The notes: generated by a model not told the origin, from the letters alone. A DNA stretch of 7,767 nt from Gammaproteobacteria bacterium (GCA_003514305.1 DORE01000088.1:1-7767), one strand, 5' to 3'. Positions 1-5,939 are shown, counted from the stretch's first letter. Program-made: numbers and translations.

Positions 1-162
1 AAATGGTATCGCGCTGAAGCAGAGGAAAGAGATGTTGAGCTTGATTATGAGGACGCTCGCGAAGTGGTGTACGGCATGCCTTATGATACATGGAAGGAAA
101 GGTTTCAAACTGAGGCAACTCAGGCTCAAATCGACGAATTCAAAGACGGTCGTGAGGAGTGA
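1..162 (+). CDS. DUF1244 family protein, C-terminal fragment
   Basis: The frame is open from the first base and ends in TGA at 160-162, leaving 53 residues. It begins with KWYR and continues with the blocks DAREVVYGMPY and WKERFQTEAT, followed by QAQIDEF. I recognise these as the conserved C-terminal half of DUF1244, a small (about 100 residues) uncharacterised protein common in Alpha- and Gammaproteobacteria. The family's cysteine-containing block (FCRNCLSKWY in typical members) would lie just left of the window, and the KWY here is its end. The function of the family is unknown and I assign none. The start, the promoter and about half of the protein are missing only because the window begins here; nothing suggests a broken gene. 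It converges on the greB cluster. Confidence 0.88.
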   Translation, partial: KWYRAEAEERDVELDYEDAREVVYGMPYDTWKERFQTEATQAQIDEFKDGREE

Positions 163-430
163 GTTGTTAGTGACACACTGACAGCGACTGAGTGCGCTTT
201 ATCTAATCCTCAAGGATCTTAGTTGCCCTAAACAACCCTCTCCTTACCAGTCTGCGATTTTCTTTCGCACGTCTGACTCTGATGCCACGAGGATGCTCGG
301 TAGGAGACTCAATGGTGGCTGCGCAGAAAATCGTTCCGGCCCTTTCGATGTCGTTGGCGGCGCTCAGCACTTTGTGGGGTCGTTAGTTCTAATCCCCGTG
401 TGCTTGCAACTGCGAAAACCAGAATATATC
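163..430. other. Convergent gap with ambiguous short reading frames
   Basis: This gap separates the rightward DUF1244 gene from the leftward greB gene. I find no convincing intrinsic terminator: a 5-bp stem at 253-269 (TGCGA/TCGCA, 7-base loop) and a 4-bp stem at 206-217 both lack a following T tract. Three short frames overlap here. On the minus strand, 309-434 encodes 41 residues from an ATG overlapping the greB stop. Also on the minus strand, 203-370 encodes 55 residues from a GTG with no visible ribosome site; it is arginine-rich and uses many AGA/AGG codons. On the plus strand, a frame open from 182 to 439 has its first ATG at 293 and uses more ordinary codons. The last two share codon register on opposite strands, so at most one is likely to be real. 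A decayed gene is also possible. Confidence 0.5.
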
Positions 431-434
431 TCAT
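309..434 (-). CDS. Possible small ORF coupled to greB (41 aa)
   Basis: The ATG (434-432) overlaps the greB TGA (433-431) in an ATGA arrangement, a geometry commonly seen in translationally coupled genes. The product starts MRYILVFAVAS, a short hydrophobic stretch, and continues into an arginine-rich tail (ERRQRHRKGR) that ends at TGA 309-311. I recognise no family. There is no clear ribosome site of its own, so translation would depend on ribosomes finishing greB. A single +1 shift in the CCCC run near its middle would join it to the 55-residue minus-strand frame at 203-370, giving a product of about 75 residues. This may be a chance frame. Confidence 0.22.
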   Translation of the reverse strand: MRYILVFAVASTRGLELTTPQSAERRQRHRKGRNDFLRSHH

Positions 435-940
435 GGTGAGCTTGCCGAATAAGCAATATCCGTGATGGAATAGCTGGATTCTCCGGTGGGCGTTATGACA
501 CTAAAGCCACAGTGACAGGGCTTGCCTAACATCGCTCTACCAAGTGGGGAATCAATGCTAATAAAACCGCGCTGAGGGTCGATCTCATCAGGGCCGACCA
601 GTCTGTAGCGAACGATCTTGCCTTGATCGTCTTCTAAGGTGATCCAGGCACCAAAATACACTTTGCCCTGGTCGCAAGGTGTTGTGTTGACGACTATAAT
701 TTCTTCGAGTCTTTTGCTGAGATAGCGAACTCTCCTGTCAATTTCCCTCAGGCGTTTCTTTCCATAGATATATTCTGCGTTCTCCGAGCGATCTCCAAGT
801 GCAGCAGCTTCAGCGACGGATTGAGTGACTTTTGGGCGTTCGATTTTCCAAAGTTGAAGGAGCTCGTCTTTGAGTTTTTTCTCACCCTCAGCAGTTATGT
901 GCCTTGATTTGGATTCAGGTTGCTTTCGGTAACTGCTCAT
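431..940 (-). CDS. greB: Transcription elongation factor GreB
   Basis: GreB binds in the secondary channel of RNA polymerase and stimulates cleavage of the 3' end of backtracked transcripts, restarting stalled complexes. The 169-residue product has the two GreA/GreB domains: an N-terminal antiparallel coiled coil (about residues 15-85) and a C-terminal FKBP-like domain (about 90-165). The coiled-coil tip LGDRSENAEY carries the acidic pair D50 and E53, equivalent to E. coli D41 and E44. The blocks ERPKVT, KKRLREIDRRVRYL, VYFGAW and ISIDSPLGRA are strongly GreB-like, not GreA-like. It is about 11 residues longer than E. coli GreB, mostly through an N-terminal extension rich in S, K and R. It starts 8 bp after the dinB stop with only a weak purine-rich site (AGCAGA) before the ATG, so it is probably co-transcribed with dinB and perhaps coupled to it. 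Confidence 0.95.
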   Translation of the reverse strand: MSSYRKQPESKSRHITAEGEKKLKDELLQLWKIERPKVTQSVAEAAALGDRSENAEYIYGKKRLREIDRRVRYLSKRLEEIIVVNTTPCDQGKVYFGAWITLEDDQGKIVRYRLVGPDEIDPQRGFISIDSPLGRAMLGKPCHCGFSVITPTGESSYSITDIAYSASSP

Positions 941-948
941 TCTGCTTT

Positions 949-2043
949 TTAATCAATCGTTTCCGTAAGACCCAGATTTAGCTGGTCCGGATCGTCCTCA
1001 GTCGATACAGGGTTATTATGCGGCCTAATTCTGATGCCAATCCCCAGGAGTCGCACGGGTTTGTTGCCGCGGCGAAAACCTACCTCACAGAGATTGTGAT
1101 AGTTTTCAGCAGCATCGACATTGGACACCATCTCCACCGTTGTTTGGGTGAAGTCCCTAAATTTAATTTTAATGAACTGCTTATGAATTTGGTCTCTGCC
1201 ATCGGTCTTTTTGAGACGCGCACTCAGTTTAGTCATGAGGTCTGGGATTTCCGCGAGGCAGGCGGTTAGGGAGGGGAGATCTTGCGAGAATGTGTGTTCA
1301 ACACTGATCGACTTTCGGATTCTTTCAGTTTGTACGTGCCGATTATCAATCCCGGCACTAAGTTGCTTGAGGCGTTCTCCGAAGCTGCCGAAGTGTAATT
1401 TCAAGTCTGAGGTGTCGAGCAGGCGCAAGTCGCCACAAGTATTAATGCCAAGTTTGGTCATTTTCTGTGCGGTAACTTTACCTACCCCATGCAGTTTTCT
1501 GACCGGCAAGTCAGCCAGGAAGTCTTGAACCTCGTCACGGTGTAACTCGAACTGGCCATCAGGTTTATTCCAGTCGCTGGCAATCTTAGCGAGGAACTTG
1601 TTTGGAGCGATTCCCGCCGAAATCGTAATGCCAACTTCTGATTTGACCGCGTCGCGAATCGCCTGGGCGATGGCGGCCGCATCTCTATCGAATTGCGTAC
1701 AATCGGTTACATCCAGATATGCTTCATCTAAAGACAGTGGTTCGATGACGGATGTGTATCGCTCAAAAATGCGGTGGATTTCTGTAGACGCATTTCGGTA
1801 TTTCTCCATATCTGGGCGAACAATGACGAGGTCGGCGCAGCGTTTTCGGGCAACAGCCGATGACATGGCAGAGTGAACACCAAATTTTCGGGCTGCATAA
1901 TTGCAGGTTGCTACAACTCCTCTGCGGTCAGGTGAGCCGCCGACAGCGATCGGCTTATCGCTTAGCTCGGAATTGTCCCGCATTTCGATTGACGCATAAA
2001 AACAATCGCAATCGAAGTGTATGATCTTTCTATCTGTAGACAT
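949..2043 (-). CDS. dinB: DNA polymerase IV (Y-family translesion polymerase)
   Basis: This is a Y-family polymerase that copies past damaged bases, of usual length (364 residues; E. coli DinB is 351). The palm/finger region has HFDCDCFYAS with metal ligand D11 and a tyrosine (Y16) at the steric-gate position that excludes ribonucleotides (phenylalanine in E. coli). The second catalytic block, SLDEAYLDVT, gives D106 and E107. NYAARKFGV, AGIAPNKFLAKIASDWNKPDGQ and the thumb helix-hairpin-helix LHGVGKVTAQKM follow in order. The little-finger domain ends in QLNLGL (354-359), matching the beta-clamp-binding peptide QLVLGL of E. coli. The start is fixed by homology to MRKIIHVD, yet I see no Shine-Dalgarno sequence in the 20 bases before it. 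No LexA-type CTGT-N8-ACAG site lies in the 68-bp gap to serC, so direct SOS control from this gap is not supported. Confidence 0.96.
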   Translation of the reverse strand: MSTDRKIIHFDCDCFYASIEMRDNSELSDKPIAVGGSPDRRGVVATCNYAARKFGVHSAMSSAVARKRCADLVIVRPDMEKYRNASTEIHRIFERYTSVIEPLSLDEAYLDVTDCTQFDRDAAAIAQAIRDAVKSEVGITISAGIAPNKFLAKIASDWNKPDGQFELHRDEVQDFLADLPVRKLHGVGKVTAQKMTKLGINTCGDLRLLDTSDLKLHFGSFGERLKQLSAGIDNRHVQTERIRKSISVEHTFSQDLPSLTACLAEIPDLMTKLSARLKKTDGRDQIHKQFIKIKFRDFTQTTVEMVSNVDAAENYHNLCEVGFRRGNKPVRLLGIGIRIRPHNNPVSTEDDPDQLNLGLTETID

Positions 2044-2068
2044 GCGAAAAGTTCGGCAGGATTGGAGG

Positions 2069-2095
2069 GCGCCGGAAAGGCGCTACTGGCCTTCC
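2069..2095 (-). promoter_or_regulatory. Alternative hairpins between serC and dinB
   Basis: The 68-bp serC-dinB gap can fold in two mutually exclusive ways. One is a perfect 5-bp stem, GCGCC/GGCGC, at 2069-2073 and 2079-2083 with a 5-base loop. The other pairs 2074-2077 and 2079-2081 with 2089-2095 (GGAA and GGC against GCC and TTCC, one bulged A, 7-base loop). They share bases 2074-2083. Neither is followed by a U tract on the transcribed strand, so a standard terminator is unlikely. The structure could stabilise the upstream serA-serC message or tune dinB translation, but that is inference. The structure could also be fortuitous. Confidence 0.35.
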
Positions 2096-2111
2096 CTCTA
2101 CTTTTGCGGGT

Positions 2112-3200
2112 TCACCCCATTTGGCGCTCGAAATCCGACATGAAATCGACTAGGGCTTCACAACCTGCAAGTGGCATGGCGTTGTAAATAGAGGCCCTTG
2201 CTCCGCCTACTGCTCTGTGGCCCTTCAATGCGTATAAGTCTGCGGCCTCTGCCTGCGTCAAGAACTCATCTAATAAATCCCCATTGTAAAGATTGAATGT
2301 TATGTTCATGCGAGAGCGGTGCGCCGCATCGGCTGTGCCGAAGTAGAAGTCACTGCTATCAATAGCATCATAAATCAGCTTCGCTTTGGATTCGTTTTGC
2401 GTTTCCATCTGTGCTACGCCACCTTGGTCTTTAAGCCACTGCAGGACCAATGACATCAGATATATGGCAAAAGTGTTGGTTGTGTTCGCTAATGAGTGTT
2501 GCTCGGCATAAACCTGATAGTTTAGCAAACCTGGTGTTGTGGGCAGTGCATGTTCCAGCAGGTCTTCACGAATGATCACCAAAGCGAGTCCGGCAGGGCC
2601 AAGGTTTTTTTGCAGTCCGGCAAAAATAAGGCCGAATTGATTGATGTCCAATTTTCTCGAAAGAAATTCTGATGTCATGTCGGCAACCAGCGGTACTTCG
2701 CCTGTTTTTGGGAAAGTGTGCCAGCGTGTTCCAAATAATGTGTTGTTGCTCGTGATGTGTAAATAGGAACTGTTTGGGTCCAACAGACTCTCGTGATAGT
2801 CCGGTATATAGCTGAAATTTTTGTCTTCACTGCTAGCGATGTTGATTGACGTGCCATAGCGTGCTGCTTCCTTGCTCGCTTTTACCGCCCAGTTGCCAGT
2901 TAGTACGAACGAGGCATTTTGGGCGGCTTTGCGGTTGATCAGATTCAGAGGGACAGCGGAGAACTGCATCTGAGCGCCACCGTGGACGTAAAGTATTTTA
3001 TAGTTATCAGGGATGCCTGCGAGTTCAGTCAGTAATGCATCGCAGCGATTGATGATTTCGTCAAACTCACGCGAGCGGTGGCTGATTTCAATCACTGATG
3101 CTCCGAGGTTTTGATAATTGAGAAATTCAGCCTGAGCTTGCTGCATTACTTCAACCGGCAGCATAGCTGGACCGGCTCCAAAATTGAAAACACGCTTCAT
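2112..3200 (-). CDS. serC: Phosphoserine aminotransferase
   Basis: SerC converts 3-phosphohydroxypyruvate and glutamate to O-phosphoserine and 2-oxoglutarate; in gammaproteobacteria it also serves pyridoxal phosphate synthesis. The 362-residue product is full length. It opens with FNFGAGPAMLP, has ISHRSREF near residue 40 and the PLP-binding lysine K198 in FAGLQKNLGPAG, and ends with the conserved LKGHRAVGGARASIYNAMP. Two blocks differ from the usual proteobacterial enzyme: HGGAQMQF (commonly GGGRGQF or GGASQQF) and LHITSNNTLFGTRW (commonly HYCPNETI). The second is the form I associate with Firmicutes-type SerC. An AGGA 8 bases before the ATG supports the start. It lies 25 bp after serA and is almost certainly in the same operon. 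The loss of HYCPNETI alters a substrate-side loop, but the overall family assignment is firm. Confidence 0.95.
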   Translation of the reverse strand: MKRVFNFGAGPAMLPVEVMQQAQAEFLNYQNLGASVIEISHRSREFDEIINRCDALLTELAGIPDNYKILYVHGGAQMQFSAVPLNLINRKAAQNASFVLTGNWAVKASKEAARYGTSINIASSEDKNFSYIPDYHESLLDPNSSYLHITSNNTLFGTRWHTFPKTGEVPLVADMTSEFLSRKLDINQFGLIFAGLQKNLGPAGLALVIIREDLLEHALPTTPGLLNYQVYAEQHSLANTTNTFAIYLMSLVLQWLKDQGGVAQMETQNESKAKLIYDAIDSSDFYFGTADAAHRSRMNITFNLYNGDLLDEFLTQAEAADLYALKGHRAVGGARASIYNAMPLAGCEALVDFMSDFERQMG

Positions 3201-3225
3201 AGTGATGATCCTGAGTACCAGATTG

Positions 3226-4407
3226 TTAAATTGCAGTCACCTTGATGACATCGCCAATTGCACCAATCGCTGCAAGGGCTGATGCTGAGGCAGGACTTTC
3301 AAGGTCAATGAGGTTATAGGCGACCTCTCCTCTACTTTTATTCAGCATATCGACCACGTTGATATCCTGATCTGCGAGAATGGAAAGTATTTGTCCAAGC
3401 ATTTTTGGCACGTTCTTGTTTGAGATGGCTAGGCGCGTGCCGAGCTCTGAACTCGCTGTTCGATCAAGATGAAGGTTCGGGTAATTTACCGAGTTTCTGA
3501 TGTTACCGTGCTCCAAAAAGTCCATGAGCTGATCGGCAGCCATCATGGCGCAGTTTTCTTCAGCTTCAGCAGTGCTGGCGCCAATATGAGGCATGGCGAT
3601 AACCTCAGCTCGACCCATGAATTCTTTTCTTGGGAAATCACAGACATAGGCACGCAGTTTTTTCGAATCCAAAGCATTCATCAATGCTGCAGGGTCGATA
3701 ATCTCATCTCTGGCGAAATTCAAAAGGCAAGTTCCCTGAGTCATCGCGGCGAATATACTCGCATCTATGAGCTTACGAGTAGAATCGAGTACAGGAAGAT
3801 GCAAGGAAATATAGTCAGAGCTGGCAACTAAGGTACTTAGGTTTTCCATGCGCTTAACCTGATTGGGGAGTCGCCACGCAGCATCTATCGATAGAGCTGG
3901 GTCGAAGCCTATTACTTTCATGCCGAGCCCAATCGCCATCTCCGCGACTCGTGAACCTATTGCGCCGAGACCCACCACCCCGAGAGTCTTGCCGGTAATC
4001 TCGTTGCCTTTAAAGCGTTTTTTTTCCTGCTCCATCGTTTTTGATAGTTCGGCGTAACTACTGATCGCTGTTTGAGAGGCTACGAAACTGATCCCCGGAA
4101 CAATTCCTCTGGAAGCAAGCAACAGTCCGCAAAGCACCAACTCTTTGACGGCGTTGGCATTGGCGCCAGGCGTGTTGAATACGACGACACCACGCTCTGT
4201 GCATTCGGCGACAGGCACATTGTTGACCCCAGCACCGGCGCGCGCGACAGCCCTCAGATTCGGAACAAGCGCAACAGGTTCAAGTTTATGGCTTCGCAGA
4301 AGAATCGCATCTGCGTTTTCGGTATCTGGACTTACTGTATAGCGCTCAGGAGCGAACCGTGTAAGCCCCTTGTCAGAGATTGAGTTGAAGGTTTGGATTC
4401 GGTGCAT
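3226..4407 (-). CDS. serA: D-3-phosphoglycerate dehydrogenase with ACT domain
   Basis: This NAD-dependent enzyme oxidises 3-phosphoglycerate to 3-phosphohydroxypyruvate, the entry step of serine synthesis. Using the ATG at 4407 the product has 393 residues. The order is a partial substrate domain (VARAGAGVNNVPV, NTPGANANAVKELV), a Rossmann domain with GLGAIG (146-151) and D169 of GFDP for NAD, the catalytic R233 (NFARDEIID), E262 and H274 (MPHIGASTAEAEENCA), and a C-terminal ACT domain (about 322-393), which in relatives is a regulatory fold. It is the short ~390-residue form, not the 410-residue E. coli form. The ATG at 4407 has AGGA 9 bases upstream, and a promoter-like sequence lies just beyond. 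The frame can be opened to 4497, but those 30 residues would lie upstream of the predicted transcript and match nothing I know. Residue 234 is D where relatives usually have G. Confidence 0.93.
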   Translation of the reverse strand: MHRIQTFNSISDKGLTRFAPERYTVSPDTENADAILLRSHKLEPVALVPNLRAVARAGAGVNNVPVAECTERGVVVFNTPGANANAVKELVLCGLLLASRGIVPGISFVASQTAISSYAELSKTMEQEKKRFKGNEITGKTLGVVGLGAIGSRVAEMAIGLGMKVIGFDPALSIDAAWRLPNQVKRMENLSTLVASSDYISLHLPVLDSTRKLIDASIFAAMTQGTCLLNFARDEIIDPAALMNALDSKKLRAYVCDFPRKEFMGRAEVIAMPHIGASTAEAEENCAMMAADQLMDFLEHGNIRNSVNYPNLHLDRTASSELGTRLAISNKNVPKMLGQILSILADQDINVVDMLNKSRGEVAYNLIDLESPASASALAAIGAIGDVIKVTAI

Positions 4408-4443
4408 GCTTGGTGGTCCTGATAATGTCTGGGACTGCTCCCT

Positions 4444-4473
4444 TTTATAAATCTGTAAACTCACAAACGCCAA
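4444..4473 (-). promoter_or_regulatory. Promoter-like sequence for serA-serC
   Basis: On the minus strand TTGGCG (4473-4468) is followed after 18 bases by TATAAA (4449-4444). This matches 4 of 6 and 5 of 6 positions of the sigma-70 consensus. Transcription would begin near 4437, giving a leader of about 30 bases before the serA ATG at 4407 that includes the AGGA ribosome site. The geometry argues against the longer serA reading frame beginning at 4497. Confidence 0.55.
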
Positions 4474-4554
4474 GCTCGCTCGCTGCACTCTGATCATTGA
4501 GTCGAGATAACTGTCAGAAGGTGGTGGCCGCTTTGTGAGTAATCATAGCACGTT

Positions 4555-4565
4555 GAGATTATCTC
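4555..4565. promoter_or_regulatory. Short palindrome, possible operator
   Basis: GAGAT and ATCTC flank a single T, an 11-base inverted repeat located about 85-90 bp upstream of the proposed serA -35 element and about 180 bp before the rightward hydrolase gene. Its symmetry could suit a dimeric regulator, but no regulator gene is in the window and such short palindromes occur by chance. Confidence 0.2.
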
Positions 4566-4682
4566 CCGATTCTAGGGGAAACTCCAATTTGCTTGTGCCC
4601 AGCAACGTATCTGTTCTAAAAGGTAGCGAGCAGGGTATCATCGGATGTGGGACATTGAATATCTTCCCCTCTTGGAGGCTGA

Positions 4683-4766
4683 ATGCCGTTAATTGAGCTG
4701 TTAAAAGTATTGCCAAATGTTTCGTTCTGCTTGAGATTTATTACTGGTGTCTCGGCAAATGCCTGA
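4683..4766 (+). CDS. Possible leader ORF upstream of MBL hydrolase (27 aa)
   Basis: GGAGG at 4674-4678 stands 4 bases before an ATG that opens a 27-residue frame (starts MPLIELLKVLPN) ending in TGA at 4764-4766. It overlaps the start of the metallo-hydrolase gene in another frame: both candidate hydrolase starts, GTG 4747 and ATG 4759, lie inside it, and neither has a strong ribosome site of its own. This fits a leader peptide whose translation delivers ribosomes to the hydrolase start. I recognise no family. It could instead mark a frameshifted N-terminus, but the hydrolase already begins where its relatives do. Confidence 0.35.
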   Translation: MPLIELLKVLPNVSFCLRFITGVSANA

Positions 4767-5598
4767 GCCAGGACTTCCTTTACGAATTGGCTATACAGCC
4801 GTGCCTGTTCACCAAATTCTGGGAAACAATCCGGGTCCTATGACAGGCCCCGGAACCAACAGTTATCTGCTGGGTGAAGAGCAGCTTGTGCTGATCGATC
4901 CGGGGCCAGCTAGTGATGAGCAACTGAGCACGCTTATGCGATGCTGTGAGCGAGGTCAATTGCGATATGTGTGTGTCACCCATACTCACCGAGACCATTC
5001 GCCTGGTGCTAAAGCGCTGGCTGAAGCTACCGGCGCCGAGCTGGTTGGTCTCGCGGCTCCAGAAGTCGCCGGGCAAGACCAAAGTTTTCAGCCGGCTCGT
5101 ATGTGGGAGGGAGGTGATATTCTCGATTGCGGCGACTTTCATCTCGAATTGATTGCCACGCCTGGCCATGTGTCCAACCACATCTGCTATCTGCTTTTGG
5201 AAGAAAAGCTGCTGTTCACTGGAGATCATATTTTGCAGGGTACGACCCCGGTCATTCTTCCTCCCGACGGCGACATGTCTGACTACCTGAAATCGCTGAG
5301 ATCGCTGCAAGATCGTGATTTGCGCTATCTTGCTCCGGGGCATGGGCGGCTCATGGATCGGCCTCAAGAAGAGATACGTCAGCTAATTGACCATCGTTTG
5401 AAACGCGAAGCTAAAATCCGTGGCTGCCTGGAGTCGCTTGGAGCGGTAACAATCGACGAACTAGTGCTGGCTGCTTACGATGATGTTGCTGAACATTTGA
5501 TACCGTGGGCAAAAAAAACACTGACGGCCCATCTTATTAAACTGCTTAAAGAGGACATTGTGTGTGATCGAGGGGGCACATGGAGTGTGAAAACTTGA
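4747..5598 (+). CDS. LACTB2-like metallo-beta-lactamase-fold hydrolase
   Basis: The 283-residue protein has an MBL-fold catalytic domain (about 20-205) and a C-terminal helical/winged-helix-like region (about 215-280), the layout of the LACTB2 group. NNPGPMTGPGTNSYLLG (27-43) is the group's N-terminal signature. The metal-binding motif is THTHRDH (78-84), followed by H141 in ATPGHVSNH, D160 in FTGDH and H199 in PGHG, so a two-metal centre looks complete. Human LACTB2 is an endoribonuclease; bacterial members are mostly untested, so nuclease activity is inferred and another hydrolase role is possible. No signal peptide is visible, implying a cytoplasmic location. The start is GTG at 4747 with a weak GAGA about 10 bases upstream; ATG at 4759 is the alternative, and an in-frame stop at 4732 limits extension. 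Its end overlaps the GIY-YIG gene by 19 bases. Confidence 0.9.
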   Translation: MSRQMPEPGLPLRIGYTAVPVHQILGNNPGPMTGPGTNSYLLGEEQLVLIDPGPASDEQLSTLMRCCERGQLRYVCVTHTHRDHSPGAKALAEATGAELVGLAAPEVAGQDQSFQPARMWEGGDILDCGDFHLELIATPGHVSNHICYLLLEEKLLFTGDHILQGTTPVILPPDGDMSDYLKSLRSLQDRDLRYLAPGHGRLMDRPQEEIRQLIDHRLKREAKIRGCLESLGAVTIDELVLAAYDDVAEHLIPWAKKTLTAHLIKLLKEDIVCDRGGTWSVKT

Positions 5599-5939
5599 GA
5601 GGAGTTGTTAATGGAAAAGTGTCTGAAGCAGACTGGTGGGTCTATATGGTCCGAGCCGAAGATCAGAGTTTGTATACCGGCATCACGCGAGATGTGAAGC
5701 GCCGTTTGGCAGAGCATAAATCAGAGACTTCAGGGCCTTATCGGGGAGCCAAAGCTCTCAGGGGTAAAAAAAAGCTCGAGCTAGTGTTTTCACTCGCCAT
5801 GACGGATCAATCCCAGGCACTGAAAATTGAATACGCAATCAAGGGACTGCGAAAAGCCCACAAGGAAGCACTTATTGCGGGACAGCTCTCAGTTGGGGAA
5901 TTGTTGGCAAAAGTTAAGGAGGAGGGAGGGAAGCGATGA
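5580..5939 (+). CDS. GIY-YIG nuclease domain protein (YhbQ/UPF0213-like)
   Basis: The 119-residue protein is a single GIY-YIG domain. WWVYMVRAEDQSLYTGIT (19-36) supplies the two halves of the motif (VYM and YTG), R41/R42 precede LAEH, GAKALRGKKKLELVF follows, and the catalytic glutamate is probably E84 in LKIEYAIKGL. This matches the small stand-alone YhbQ-like proteins, whose E. coli member has been reported to act on DNA; the true substrate here is unknown. The ATG at 5580 lies inside the end of the hydrolase gene and has GAGG 6 bases upstream. An in-frame GTG at 5619 would give 106 residues starting just before the domain. A second strong site, AGGAG with ATG at 5611, is in the wrong frame. 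The basic tail ends in a purine-rich stretch that could serve as a ribosome site for the next short frame. Confidence 0.88.
   Translation: MECENLRGVVNGKVSEADWWVYMVRAEDQSLYTGITRDVKRRLAEHKSETSGPYRGAKALRGKKKLELVFSLAMTDQSQALKIEYAIKGLRKAHKEALIAGQLSVGELLAKVKEEGGKR

Larger units (their letters stand above)
4408..4746. other. Divergent intergenic region serA / MBL hydrolase
   Basis: This stretch lies between the divergent serA and metallo-hydrolase genes. It holds the proposed serA ribosome site (AGGA on the minus strand, 4417-4420), the serA promoter-like sequence, a short palindrome at 4555-4565 and, near its right end, the start of a possible leader reading frame with a GGAGG site (4674-4678). 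I see no convincing sigma-70 promoter for the rightward genes. The best pair is TTGCCA at 4710-4715, a 17-base spacer and GAGATT, which has a poor -10. The rest shows no repeats, RNA gene or further coding signal that I can support. Confidence 0.6.

Noticed and set aside
253..269. Possible terminator hairpin for the DUF1244 or greB transcript
   Set aside because: The stem is only 5 bp, the loop is 7 bases, and no T tract follows on either strand.
371..402. tRNA-like T-arm (TTCTAAT followed by CCCC)
   Set aside because: No acceptor stem, D arm or anticodon arm can be formed around it, and the stem beside the loop does not pair.
293..439. Plus-strand frame of 48 codons running into the greB 3' end
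   Set aside because: No ribosome site and no recognisable family. It shares codon register with an opposite-strand frame, which by itself tends to keep both open. It is kept only as an ambiguity of the gap.
1018..1876. Several 65-105 codon frames antisense to dinB, and similar ones antisense to serA and nhaC
   Set aside because: They lie wholly inside genes with strong family matches on the other strand, lack ribosome sites and resemble no protein family.
4408..4497. N-terminal extension of serA to an ATG at 4497
   Set aside because: The extra 30 residues match no known SerA N-terminus and would lie upstream of the predicted promoter. The internal ATG at 4407 has AGGA at good spacing and begins the family-typical sequence MHRIQTFN.
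4498..4545. LexA (SOS) box in the serA upstream region, suggested by CTGACAG-like sequence
   Set aside because: The second half-site is missing: the base pattern does not fit CTGT-N8-ACAG on either strand.
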